A DNA stretch of 64,000 nt from positions 124,001 through 188,000 of the forward strand of contig ML014125.1 in the NCBI GenBank assembly GCA_003615045.1, in the 5' to 3' direction. This document shows positions 12,459-22,357 of this stretch, piece by piece. The DNA comes from Caulochytrium protostelioides. Taxonomy: Eukaryota; Chytridiomycota; Caulochytriomycetes; Caulochytriales; Caulochytriaceae. Made by a program: the position numbers and the translations under genes. Below the pieces are notes generated by a model. The model had not been told where the DNA came from and did not search any database. It saw only the letters and a list, made by a program, of their open reading frames with translations. Positions within the stretch are counted from its first letter, which is position 1. Each line of letters opens with the position of its first letter.

Positions 12459-13955
12459 CGCCGGCGTTCCCGCGGCCGAGTCGTCGCCAGCCGTGACGAC
12501 GACACGGCCGGTTGACTCGCGGGAGTCTCGGGAATCCCGGGAGTCCCGAGAGGCCGCCGACGCGGTCGAGAGGCTTTCTTGGGACGAGCGGAGCACCACG
12601 GACCCGGTCGGCGAGAGCCCCGAATCCGGCGACGTGACGGCGATGCTCACGACCGCAGCGGCGGTCGGGGACCGCGCGGCCCACTGCGCCAGCGGCACGT
12701 CGTCCTCGTGCTCGTCGTCCGCATCGCCGTCGTCGGCGTCTTCTTCCGAAGCCTCGCGGTGTGGGCCACCCGCGGCGTCGGACGGCGGCCCGCGGTCGGC
12801 GCCCTCGTCCGCTTCGGAGTCCGACTCTGAGTCCGCGTCGCTGTCGGTGGCCGCCAGCTCGGCCTCCGAGTCCGAGAAGGTCGGCTCAACATCGTAGACG
12901 TCGCGCGGATCGACAAACCGGACCTTCTTGCTGAAGATACTCGGCTGGCGCGTCGGCCCTGACGGCGCCGTCGGCGGCGCCGTCGTCGCGTTCGATACGG
13001 CGGCGACGGCGGCCGCGGCGCCGTTCAAGCGCAGGCTATTGAGCGACCGCGCCAGCCACGGGCGGACCGACGCGCCGCTGAACAGCGACCGGGTGCCCGA
13101 CGGCTCGGGGTTCCCGCGATTCAACGTGCCGGTGCTCACGTTTTTGAGGATGCTCGGCCGCTTGGGCAGCAGCGACCACGCGCCGCGCGCCGCCGGCGTC
13201 GACGGCGACGGTTCACGCGGGGAGGCGGACGGCGCCCTCACCCCCGCAAGCGAGAGCGTCGGCGTGCAGAGGACGGGCGACGCCGGCGCCGGCACCGGTA
13301 CCTGTGCTCGCGGGCCCGCTTCGACGGCGGGCACACGGGGCGGCGAGACCAGGGCGACCGGCGAGGCCTCGTAGTCGTCGTCGCCAATGAACGACGGCGA
13401 GCGCGAGTGCTCGGCGACGGCGGCGGCCGTCTGCGGCGAGCCGAGGGCCGTGCGCACGACGCGGTCGTCGGACTCGGTGGCCGCCGCGCCGTCGGCGAGC
13501 TGAGTCAAGCAGGCGGCCATGACGGTCGCGACGCTGCGTGGCGGCGGCGCCGTCGGCGCCGACGGCGCTGAGGTCGAGGCCAGCACGGCGGCAGCGCCGT
13601 CGTCCATCCCGCCGTCCACCCCGTACAGCACCGCGACGAGCGCCGTGGCGGCGCGGTCGGGGTCGTGTCCAAGCCGCTCCAGCTGCGCCAGGCACGTCGT
13701 AAAGAGGGCGTCCTGCGTCATGTCGCCGGGGTCTGCTGGAGCGCCCTCTGGAGCGCTGTCCTGGACGACGGCGTCGAGGGCGTCGGTGGCGCCGACCGCG
13801 GACGGCGGTGGCGGATCCAGCGTCGCGGTTGCAGGGTCGCCGGCAGCGGCGGGCGTGGCCGTGATCGTCGTGGCGTCCGGCTCGCCAGCCGCCGGCTCAG
13901 GCGGCTCAGGACCCGGGCCGGAACGCGAGGGCGAAGCCGGTTGTGGCGGCGTCAT
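9609..13955 (-). CDS. Leucine-rich-repeat protein with PP1-docking motif, PPP1R37-like
   Basis: Single open frame of 1,448 residues from ATG at 13955, convergent with CFAP44 and only 152 nt from its stop. The N-terminal 600 residues are Ala/Ser/Pro-rich and disordered. They contain a KVRF motif (about residues 345-348) that fits the RVxF docking site for protein phosphatase 1, followed by a strongly acidic Asp/Glu/Ser stretch. Leucine-rich repeats of the ribonuclease-inhibitor type cover about residues 620-1020 (VVALDLSSNAHL, LRILRLRRSPL, LVGLDLSFNPLGDDGI, LTYLNLSSNELC, LRTLVLDNAGLTSASV, LRTLSLAYNAV). The combination of a PP1 motif upstream of RNI-type LRRs resembles PPP1R37 (LRRC68) and fungal relatives. 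That assignment is inference from architecture. A GCG run encodes about 20 consecutive alanines near residue 505. The C-terminus is predicted helical (VKSIDNLLESHGQSIDDVG). Confidence 0.7.
12387..12462. repeat. GCG trinucleotide run encoding polyalanine
   Basis: Nearly uninterrupted GCG/GCA/GCC units within the LRR gene. Read on the minus strand they specify about 20 alanines followed by Thr-Ala. Confidence 0.9.
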
Positions 13956-14330
13956 GGCGCGTGCTCAGAGCAGGCGAGACGGAGCCAACGTGACTGGTGT
14001 GATCGCGGGGAGGCGGGTTACACGGGGCGGCGGGTGGCGAGCCTCCCGCCTCAGCAGCGGTGGCCTGCGCCGTGCGATGGCGTCGATCGTTCTGAAAGCC
14101 GAGGGGACGGTCGTCGGCCAAGTATGATTCCGCCGTCATGAGCATCATACCTGTTGGCGAGGTGGCCGTCGAGGCAGCGGCGGCGGCGGCGGCGGCCAGT
14201 CGCCCATGCCAGGATCTGCCGCGCGGCGTCCGCCACCGCCTGGGCCTGCAGCGTGGCCCCCCGGACCTGGGCACCGTGGATCGCCGCGCGGATCGGCATG
14301 GCTCAGCCACACGGGGCGGGGCCAGCGTCC

Positions 14331-14384
14331 GACAGCGCCGACGGCGCCGACGGCGCCGACGGCGCTGACGGCGCTGACGGCGGC
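14331..14384. repeat. Nonamer tandem repeat (GACGGCGCC type), about six copies
   Basis: Six consecutive 9-nt units: GACAGCGCC, GACGGCGCC twice, GACGGCGCT twice, then GACGGCGGC. It lies in noncoding sequence. Confidence 0.85.
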
Positions 14385-15477
14385 GCCGCCGCCGCCCCCC
14401 GAGCCCGCGGCGGTTTGAGGGGCGGTCGGCCATCCACGCCGACGCTGGCCCCAACGCCGGCGCGCACACGCGCATGCTCCGCCCGCGGAGACTGCCCACG
14501 GCGGCCCGCTCGACGTGGCGGCGCGCTCGAGTACCGGCCGCGCACCACGGGTTCGAGATCTGCGCCGGCGCTTCGGCTGCTGAAGCGGCCGGGGTCGCCG
14601 CGGCGGCGTCGCCGGCGGTGGTGGCGTCGCCGACGGCAGCGGCCGCGGCAGCACGGGCCGGGGAACACGCGCGTCGGTGGCGCGTCCCGAAGGAAAGGAG
14701 AAGCCGATCGCACGGCTCTGTCATTGAAATGGGCGCCGCGGCGCCGTCCGCCGCCGTCGTGTTCGTCGCCTCGGCCGCTGGCACCAACCGCAACGTCCGA
14801 GCGATCGTGCCGTTGGCCCTTCGGTTGGCCCCATTCGGGGGCTGTGCGTGGCCACTTAGGGGCAAGAAACAACCAGCACACAATGGACGGCCCTGAGCAT
14901 CGGCGGCTGTGACGCTGCGCGGGAGGCCCGCTCGCCTCCGTTCTGTGCCCCGATCGGCCCAGCGCTAGGATTCGAATGCCTTCATGCTGCGCAAGAGGCC
15001 TTCGCCGCCAGAAGGGCGAAGGGCTTCATCGGCATTTTGCCCACGAGGCGCCACATCATGCAGGAACGCACCATGAATGTGATCGCTGCCGTGAAAATCA
15101 CCGAGCAAACGACGGAGGCGAGTCGAATCGATCATGGTAGTGCTTGATCGCATGCTTGAGTGACGGTGGGTCGGTTCATTCACGCTCAGAGTCGTTGATT
15201 GGCGTGGGGCATCCGTTCGTCTTCGTGCTACGAAAAGAACGAACCGCATTCACGATGATGGTAATAGCTGTGACGTGGCTTAGTTCCTCAGACGCCGGCA
15301 CCGCCCCCCGCGCCACGAGCCACAGCGGCCAGCCGCCGTGCCCTCCCGGCTTGGTGTGGCTTAGACGCCCTGTGGCGGGCGGCATCGCCGCTCAGAAATC
15401 TCCGACGCTCGCCGCATCGGCCGGGCGCGGGGGCCGCTGAGGCATCGTGCCGCGCACCTGCGCTGCACCTCAGCCCC

Positions 15478-15912
15478 TCACCCGGGCCCAGCGTCCGTGG
15501 ACCGGACACCGCCGCGGCGGACGCGTCGGTGCCCACCGGCGACCCCGCGGGACGGCGCGACGGCGGCGGCGCGTTCCCGTGTGCGCCGGCCGACGACGGC
15601 CACGGCGTGCGCGACGCCGCGGACCGCGGCCAGCGCCCGTGCGGTCGGGTGCACGCCATCCGCGCCGTCGCCGTCGACACCCGGCGATGCCGGCGACGGC
15701 CGCCGGCATCGCGGTGCCTCCGGTCGCGCCGGGTGTGCGCGAGCGCAACGGCGCGAAGCGGAACGGGGACCCTCGGCGACGCCGCGGACGCCCGGGGCGA
15801 GGGGCCCCGCCATGGGTGCGCGTCGCTGGCCCGCTCGGCCGAGAGCGAGGAGCAAGACGACGCCCGCGAGGTTCGCCCCGACCACCGAGGCATACTCGGC
15901 CCAGCCTGGCAT
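15478..15912 (-). CDS. Weak candidate: small membrane protein ORF
   Basis: From the ATG at 15912 an open frame of 144 residues begins with a plausible membrane helix (YASVVGANLAGVVLLLALGR, about residues 8-27) after a short N-terminus. The remainder is Arg/Ala/Pro-rich and looks like noncoding translation. The start has A at -3. However, the bases just upstream read TATAAAA on the minus strand, which could be a promoter element instead. No homologue is recognised. It could be entirely fortuitous. Confidence 0.15.
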   Translation of the reverse strand: MPGWAEYASVVGANLAGVVLLLALGRAGQRRAPMAGPLAPGVRGVAEGPRSASRRCARAHPARPEAPRCRRPSPASPGVDGDGADGVHPTARALAAVRGVAHAVAVVGRRTRERAAAVAPSRGVAGGHRRVRRGGVRSTDAGPG

Positions 15913-16032
15913 TTTATACCGATGGATGCCACGCAATACACGACAACACGGAACCACAGGTTCGTGTCGGACGGGTCGACGCGACGGGTCATGCGTGAGG
16001 AAGACGGCTAGGAGAACAGAAACGCCAACCCG

Positions 16033-16106
16033 TATATACCGTTCCAAGGTCCATCCTCCCTTCCCGTCTCCCCGTCGTTTCACCCCGTCTTTACTTCACC
16101 GTCACC
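16033..16106 (+). promoter_or_regulatory. RPS13 core promoter and pyrimidine-rich leader
   Basis: A TATATA element at 16033-16038 lies 69 nt upstream of the RPS13 ATG. It is followed by a strongly pyrimidine-rich stretch (CCATCCTCCC TTCCCGTCTC and onward) up to CACC-ATG. This resembles the leader style of ribosomal protein genes. The exact start site cannot be read from sequence. Confidence 0.5.
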
Positions 16107-17566
16107 ATGGGTCGCATGCACGCACCGGTATGTTTTTGTTTCCCTGCTCGCTGACTGCGGCGCCTGGATGCTGGGGTCGCATACCCGTTGGCTGAAGGAC
16201 AACGCGCTGGAATCGAGTCTCGTTTCTGTCGCGTCGTTGTGTCCAACGTGTGTGTGGCCTATCACAGCGCTCGGTGCTTGCAGTGCGCGGAGGCCTTCGG
16301 CTTCTTCTCCACACCACTAACATCGATGCACAGCAGACGTCGCGCTCCTTGGGTGAACCAAGACGGCGCGACACGCGCTTCTGCGGTCCCTTTGTTCGTG
16401 GAGAGGCGGCTGGGTCTCCGCGTTAATTGCCGAGGAAACGGGCGGAAACCCCCCCAAGAAAAACACGGCTGGACGTGACATGTTTTCACACCTATCCACG
16501 AAACCGAGATGACCCTCGCTTTGCCGTATTCGATCACGCTACGCCTAGGGCGCGGTATCCAGGTGATTCTGATATCGTGTTTCCTTCCTCGCGTGCCATG
16601 AAAAGAATACGGCGGCGAGGGATGGGGCCGCATCACGCCATGCCCAGCGCGACCTGCATGTCTCTATGCATGTCTTTGGCTGCGCATGCGCTCGGTACGG
16701 TATGCATCGCTTTGCGATGAATTCATCGTCTCGACACCCGACCTCTTCGGCCATTCCCCCATCGTTTCATTGCCGTTTCAACGTTCTGAGCGACGGGCTG
16801 TCCCTTGAGCCCTTCGTCGGCCGTGCCCTTCGTCTCGTTTCTCGTGGTAGAAACATCTCCCTTTCCTTTTCTTGGCCGGTTTTCTGTCTCGTATCGAGCA
16901 CACAGCTGTCGCGCTTCTGTTTCTTCTGTGGCGACGCGCGTAACAAAGACGTCATGCATGCGTCGTGACTGTCCTCCCGCGACCGCCACAGAAGAGACTG
17001 AGCGTGACCGTTGGGTGCTTGTGTTTTTCTCGGTTTGTTGTCTCGCCGCCTCTCAAGGCAAAATCATGTCTCACCATGCTTCTTGCTTGTTTTTTTTTCC
17101 ATGTTGCCAACGTCCCTTTTTGGTACTACAGGGCAAGGGCATTTCCGCCTCGGCTCTGCCTTACCGCCGCTCGCCCCCCTCGTGGGTGAAGAGCACCCCC
17201 GAGGATGTCTCGGAGCAGATCATGCGCATGGCCAAGAAGGGTCTCTGGCCCTCGCAGATCGGCGTCCAGCTCCGTGACTCCCACGGCATCGCCCAGGTCA
17301 AGTCCATCACCGGCAACAAGATCATGCGTATCCTGAAGTCGAACGGCATGGCCCCGGAGATCCCCGAGGACCTCTACTGCCTTGTCCGCAAGGCCGTCTC
17401 GGTCCGCAAGCACCTCGAGCGCAACCGCAAGGACTACGACGCCAAGTTCCGTCTCATTCTCATTGAGTCGCGTATCCACCGTCTTGCCCGCTACTACAAG
17501 ACCTCCGGCATGATCGCCCCGACCTGGAAGTATGAGGCCGCCACCGCCTCCGCCATCGTCTCCTAA
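16107..17566 (+). CDS. RPS13: 40S ribosomal protein S13 (uS15), two exons
   Basis: Exon 1 (16107..16127) encodes MGRMHAP. Exon 2 (17132..17566) starts [13 protein letters not shown] and ends in TAA. The total is 151 residues, exactly the usual eukaryotic S13 length. The sequence follows the family throughout: [79 protein letters not shown], then [15 protein letters not shown]. The protein binds 18S rRNA in the small ribosomal subunit. Codon use is strongly C-ending, as expected of a highly expressed gene here. The split right after the seventh codon (MHAP/GKG) is in phase 0, and the 1,004-nt intron is much longer than the 100-230 nt introns of the neighbours. The window gives no sign of a second copy. 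Confidence 0.97.
16128..17131 (+). other. Long first intron of RPS13
   Basis: Donor GTATGT at 16128, acceptor TACTACAG ending at 17131, with a T-rich tract upstream of the acceptor. The intron contains a perfect 14-nt palindrome (CGATGAATTCATCG, around 16715-16728) and two weak C/D-box-like arrangements. No snoRNA could be recognised with confidence. The many frames inside it look noncoding. Confidence 0.85.
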
Positions 17567-19014
17567 GCGGCTCGCCCGCCTTGGCTGGCCTGGCGTCCCC
17601 GCCGTGCTTCCTGCTCGCGCGGGAAGTCGAGGTTCTGGCATCCTTCTTTTCGTCATGTAACATCTGATAAAAAAACGGTGTGACTCGATTCCTTGGTTGA
17701 CATCGGTCGCCATGCGAGACCATGATCTCTCGGTCTCGACTTGGGCTGGCTAGTCGCCCATGAAAGGGGGCACGTGTTATCTCGCGGGACACGTTGCAGC
17801 GGATGACTGATCGTCTGGGGACATCAACTGAAAAAAGAGCCAGAGCGTTGATTCATCCATCGTTTCCCGCGTGCCTGCGCTTCGATCCAGGGGTGGCCCT
17901 GCATGCCCGTTGCGGAGGCTCGTTGCGGATGGAGCCATTGCAGCTACCAGGTGGACGTCCCACCGGCGTTCGCGGTGTTTCATACCCGTGGCGCCGTGAC
18001 TGTGGCCCATGACGCAGATCATGCACGCAGAGCCGGCGGAAAAGGCAGTGCTGCCGCGATGCCGTGCCGCAGCGCCTTCCCCGCGGCATCATCTGACATG
18101 GCGCTCGCCGCGTCCACCCGCCCCCCTGTCCGACGCTGTCGTGCGATGATGCTTCGATGCGAGCCACCGTCTGCTTTGTGTCCCCCGTCGCCTTCCTCGT
18201 TTTCTCCCTTTCTTTTGCAACTTTTTGGTTGCTTCTGTGGGTTGATGGGGGAGCCCGTGGGATGACGAACTCGGGGACGCACGGCTCCGACATGCCCCAA
18301 TGCCGAACTGCCGTGCCACAGCGAGCACGAACCAGGCGGAGACCTACCGACGCGCGGCGCCCGCGCGGCGCCCAACCGCGGTGAGCTTCGCGGGGCCGAG
18401 CCCGTTCACGCCACGCTGTTGAGTACGGGACCGCCCTGTCGGGCGTGAACGTCCGGAGCGTCCTGAGCGACCGGTATCGGTCGGGCCGGCTCGGTCGCCG
18501 GCGGCGCCCGCTGGGGCGGTGGCGCGCGGACAACGCTACGACGGCGGCCCCGGCCGCCACACGCATCGCGGGTGCCTGGTGGCCCGGGGGCATACCCTTC
18601 GGACGGCGGCAGACCGGAAAAAGGACCAAGAGCGGGGTAGCCCCCGGTCGAATCCGTGAGTGAGGCCGCGACGGGACCGGGGAGCTCGGCCTGAGCTGGC
18701 CCACGCCGCGGCTGTCGCATGCCCTGCTTCCGCAGCATCAGGATGTGCTTGCACCTCAAAAAGTCGTTCCGCGGCGATGCAATGCGCTGGCCAGGCGACG
18801 TGATGCCAAGCGACCGACAGCGGTACCGGTGCGACCGGCCCACACGGCCGGACACCGGCTCCGCGGTGTGCCTCTGCTAGCCCGGGCTGGGCACCTCCCC
18901 CCTCAAAAAAAAATGCAGATGGAGGCTTGATGGCGACCGGGATGATCCAACCCACGGAGGAGCGGGGGCGAGAACCGCAGCGGGAGCGGGCGGGGTGACC
19001 GCCCTAGGGCGTCG
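17567..19014. other. Intergenic spacer downstream of RPS13
   Basis: About 1.45 kb without a recognisable gene. The 3' region of RPS13 probably ends near the A-rich tract at 17667-17675. The rest is GC-rich with frames of noncoding composition on both strands. I looked for tRNA and small nuclear RNA signatures and found none. Confidence 0.5.
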
Positions 19015-19356
19015 ATGGCTCCGAAAGCATATTTGCAGGTCAGAAAGAAGAGTGCAAAAAAAAACTTCAACGACGGGTTAGACGATTGCGCTGTTGACCA
19101 GGATGTTCTGTTTGCTCAGTCGCAAAAAATCAGCAGCGGTTCTGAAAAAACTCAATCAGGCGACCGGCCGGTGGTATCGTGCTGCCAGAGGTTCTGCCTG
19201 CATGCATGCATGCAGGTATGCGCGCGCACGCACGCATGCGCATGCTGTGACGAACACTTCCCAGAGAGCGACGCCCACGATGCTTCGGTTCCGCAGCGAC
19301 TGCCGCCGATCGTGGGGCTCGAGTACATGAAGTCAACTCGAAAAAAAAAGTTATAA
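19015..19356 (+). CDS. Candidate small Cys/His-rich protein
   Basis: A 113-residue frame from ATG at 19015 to TAA at 19354-19356, with AATAAA at 19358-19363 just past the stop. It begins MAPKAYLQVRKKSAKK (basic), then an acidic stretch, then a cluster of cysteines and histidines (residues about 61-85, pattern CCxxxCxxxCxxxCxxxHxCxCC). The C-terminus is basic (STRKKKL). The Cys/His cluster is encoded by an alternating purine-pyrimidine repeat (GCATGCATGC, GCGCGCACGCACGC), so it may be a by-product of repeat DNA rather than a metal-binding fold. No homologue is recognised. The correctly placed poly(A)-type signal is the main argument for a real transcript. Confidence 0.25.
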   Translation: MAPKAYLQVRKKSAKKNFNDGLDDCAVDQDVLFAQSQKISSGSEKTQSGDRPVVSCCQRFCLHACMQVCARTHACACCDEHFPESDAHDASVPQRLPPIVGLEYMKSTRKKKL

Positions 19357-19363
19357 TAATAAA

Positions 19364-19811
19364 ATGCGATAGGCCACGGCGAGGAGCAAGGGTCGCGCGA
19401 TACCATGCGATGCGATGGCTCGTGATTGACGCGATGGGCCGGTTCTGTTTCATACTCGACATAACCTGACGATACTGTACCTCATGCACCCATCTGCCTG
19501 ACGATTTCGCTTGCCTCATCATCGATCCGCACGGCTTCCCGACCTCGCTCGTCGACTTCGGATTCTCCTCTTAACCTTTCAGCCGGATTTTCCGACCTCT
19601 CACGCATGACACATCCTCGGGACGCGTTCAACCACGCCAGCACTGCGCTCTCGTTCGTAGCAGGACTCTCCGGATAACCCCAGAGACGCCGCTCTCACTC
19701 ATCTCTGCCAAAGGAACCTCCCGCTGGCAGCAGCCCTGAGCGGTCCGACGTCATCGGTAGTCTTGGCATCTGGCACCACTCCCATCGGCCTCCTGTGTTC
19801 GAGCGCCGGCG
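19364..19811. other. Short spacer upstream of the low-complexity gene
   Basis: No gene or clear promoter motif seen. It presumably carries the promoter and leader of the gene starting at 19812. Confidence 0.4.
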
Positions 19812-21269
19812 ATGTATCGCCGGGCGTCTCATACGTCGATGCCATGCTACTCGCAGCCCTATGAATGGGCCATGGCCGCCGACGAGCATCTCTGGGAGTT
19901 CGGCGACCCGCGTCTCTCGCTCGCTGACGATTTGGCTTCGCTGCACTCCTCGACAGGCTCCTCCTTGATGGCACCCACGCCGCCGCCGGAAGGTATGGCC
20001 TTCGCGCCGCGCCGCCTCACCGCCTCGGCCTCCTCGGCCTCCCTCACGGCGGCCATGTCGGCCTCTGCGACCATGTCGCCCTCCGCAGCCATGTCGGCGT
20101 CCGCCACCTCCGCGACGTCCACAGCGACGGCGCCGTCCGCCGGCGCGCGGCCGCCCTTACCCGCCATGCGGGCCAAGTCCACGTCGGCGCTCTCGGTGCG
20201 CTCCCACCTCGACCGCCTCAAACGGCTCTTCCGCGACGTCGTCGATGCCCCTTCCCGCGCCGCCTCGGGGGGCGCCGGATCGGTCTCCGGCGCGAGCCAT
20301 ACGAGCGCCAGCGCGATCGCGTCGACGACGGCCGCGTTCACGGCGCCGTGGGGCTCGCTTTCGGCCTCGCCCTCGCTGACCTCGCTCTCCACGGCGCCGG
20401 CATCCACGGCGTCGTCGCCCGTCTCCACGCCGGTCCTCACCCACATGTCCACCGGATCCAGACGCAAGCGCCACCCGTCCATCGCGCTGCCGCGGGCCCT
20501 GCCGGCCTTCGAAGCCGTCGACCCGAGCGCCGCTGTGCTCGATGCTGATGACGGCGACCCCGACGCTGGCTCAGCCTTCGACCGCGGCCTCGCGTACGAC
20601 CTCAACCCATCGCACGTGTTCACCGCGGGTCTCGGGTTCAGCGTGATGGGCGCCGCAGGCGGCGACCCGGCGCTCGCCGACGGCCTCGAGGCCCTCGCTG
20701 ACCACGACGCCCCCTGGGACTACGACCTGCACCCGACGCGCCGCGCCTCCTGCCCCGCCATCGCGCTGCCGCCCTCCCGGCCCAACGCCCACCCGAGCCC
20801 GCTGCCCCCCATGCGCTCCGGCTCCGGCACTCTGGCTCTCGGCGACGCCGCACCCTCGGTATCGGCATCGACCGCCGCCTCGGCATACGCACCCGCGGCA
20901 GCGTCGGGCTACCGGGCCCCCGCGCTGAGCCCCGGCCTTTCCGGCGGGCACGGCTACGTGCCGTCGGTCGGCGCGATCCCGGAAGTCGGCGCAGCCGCCG
21001 CCGGTCCGCGGTCCTTCGCACCGCCCTCGCCGTCCTTGCAGGCCTCGCACCAGGCCGCCGCGGCGGCCTTCATGATTGCGGATCCGGGGGCTGGGCGGGG
21101 GCGCCGCGGGTCCGCGACCTCGCTGAGCGGCGCGGGCGGCGCGGGCGCCTACTCGCGCGCGTCGTCAGTGGCGTCGTCATCCTCGTCGCTCTGGGAGCAC
21201 GTGGCAGCGGCGCAAGCGGCCGCGCCTCGCCGCGGGTCTGCCCAACCCATGAGCCGCCACGAGTCGTGA
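19812..21269 (+). CDS. Ser/Ala/Pro-rich hypothetical protein
   Basis: Uninterrupted 485-residue frame; ATG codons at residues 1, 10 and 21 are all possible starts. Composition is dominated by Ala, Ser, Pro and Gly, with few candidates for folded segments. One is an acidic, aromatic N-terminal patch (WAMAADEHLWEFGDPRLSLADDLASLH). Another is a basic amphipathic helix (VRSHLDRLKRLFRDVV, about residues 133-148). Several basic-Ser motifs (RRASCP, RRGSAT, PRRGSAQ) resemble sites for basophilic kinases. No signal peptide, membrane segment or known domain is visible. It is probably a largely disordered, lineage-restricted protein. Translated length and clean third-position GC bias, with no stop over 1.4 kb, support coding potential, although long random frames are common in DNA this GC-rich. 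Confidence 0.5.
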   Translation: MYRRASHTSMPCYSQPYEWAMAADEHLWEFGDPRLSLADDLASLHSSTGSSLMAPTPPPEGMAFAPRRLTASASSASLTAAMSASATMSPSAAMSASATSATSTATAPSAGARPPLPAMRAKSTSALSVRSHLDRLKRLFRDVVDAPSRAASGGAGSVSGASHTSASAIASTTAAFTAPWGSLSASPSLTSLSTAPASTASSPVSTPVLTHMSTGSRRKRHPSIALPRALPAFEAVDPSAAVLDADDGDPDAGSAFDRGLAYDLNPSHVFTAGLGFSVMGAAGGDPALADGLEALADHDAPWDYDLHPTRRASCPAIALPPSRPNAHPSPLPPMRSGSGTLALGDAAPSVSASTAASAYAPAAASGYRAPALSPGLSGGHGYVPSVGAIPEVGAAAAGPRSFAPPSPSLQASHQAAAAAFMIADPGAGRGRRGSATSLSGAGGAGAYSRASSVASSSSSLWEHVAAAQAAAPRRGSAQPMSRHES

Positions 21270-22155
21270 GGACAGATGCGTTGCGGCGTTGCCAGCCGAT
21301 ACCGTCTGGATCTCTGCCTCGTTTGCATGTAACTCCAAGATGAACGCGACTGTGTTGATTTGACCAGCCCCCCGACGAATGCTCACCATGGACGATGCCG
21401 CGACCCATCGTGCTTGGAAGGTCCCGATGCTTGTTCCTCGACGCTTCATTGGCTTCTGCAGTTCGCACCTAGCAGACCTCCAATGATGGAACCCCTTGTT
21501 TGTAGTCATCGTTTTTATGAATGGGCGGCTCTTCGGATCGGATTCAACGAGTGATCTGCCATTCCGCGTTCAGCACGTGGTCCATGCCTCGCGACTCAGC
21601 CGTGTTCATCGTCTTGCGGTGAAGCGGTTTTTCTCCTCGAATGGCCTCCTGGGCACAGCCCCCTCGCCGCTTGATTCGGTGGGGGGTGTGCGTGGGTGCC
21701 GCCGTGGATCGTTAGGACGGGGGGGATGAGACCTCACGGCGGAGGCGGCGGCGGGGTGCCGTGGCGGGGTCAGGGGACAGACCACACGCCCTGCGGCCGC
21801 GCCGTGATCGCCCCGGAAACTCCGCCGGCGGACCGACCTGCGGCGTTGTCTCCGGGCGTTGGGGGTTCCCGCATCGACGCGGCCGCAGACCCTGGACCGA
21901 GGAGGAGCGGCGACAGCGGCTCCTCGCACGTCCGCTGGCGCGTTAGCCGTCGGCGTACGCAGCGTATGGATACATGTTGATGGAGGGGCAGCACGCTATC
22001 ACGTCTCTAGTTTCCCGTACCCCGGAAGATGCTCCGAGGATGTCGGCATGTTTAGGATGCGACGAGCCGGTCCGGTGTCACTCGGCTTCTGCATCACGCT
22101 ACGTCGTCTGATAAACACTAGACTCATTGTCCAGTTCTGGTTCTTGCATTCTCGT
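21270..22155. other. Intergenic spacer upstream of the DEAD-box gene
   Basis: Nothing gene-like is seen. It probably holds the 3' end of the preceding gene and the promoter of the helicase. Confidence 0.4.
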
Positions 22156-22357
22156 TATTTATATCGTTTCTTTTCCGTGCAGGATCTTGCACACTCGTCA
22201 TTTTTCGTTAATCCACCGTTCCATTTCATTTGTTATCTCCGTTTCACGCTTCCCTGTTTCTCCTTTTGTTCTCGTGCTCCCATTACCGATACCACCTCCC
22301 TGTCCCACTACCACCGCCCTCATTGCTGCTGCCCCCGCCACCATTGCTACTGCCACG
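22156..22357 (+). promoter_or_regulatory. TATA-like element and pyrimidine-rich leader of the helicase gene
   Basis: TATTTATA at 22156-22163, then about 190 nt rich in C and T up to the helicase ATG. The frame stays open upstream of the ATG, but that translation is Ser/Pro/Phe-rich and not helicase-like, so it is treated as leader. Confidence 0.35.

Larger units (their letters stand above)
13956..16032. other. Divergent intergenic spacer between the LRR gene and RPS13
   Basis: About 2 kb without a convincing gene. Several long frames exist on both strands but have shuffled Arg/Ala/Pro composition typical of GC-rich noncoding DNA. It contains a nonamer repeat at 14331-14384 and one weak membrane-protein candidate on the minus strand (see 15478-15912). 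It should hold the promoters of the two flanking genes. Confidence 0.6.

Noticed and set aside
14965-15249. Possible minus-strand tRNA (GGCATTCGAATCCT resembles a T-arm) and overlapping 94-codon ORF
   Set aside because: The bases flanking TTCGAAT do not form a 5-bp T stem and no matching D-arm, anticodon arm or acceptor stem is found. The ORF has no protein-like pattern.
18590-18670. Possible plus-strand tRNA ending in GGTCGAATCC
   Set aside because: The B-box is one base short and the stems cannot be paired into a cloverleaf.
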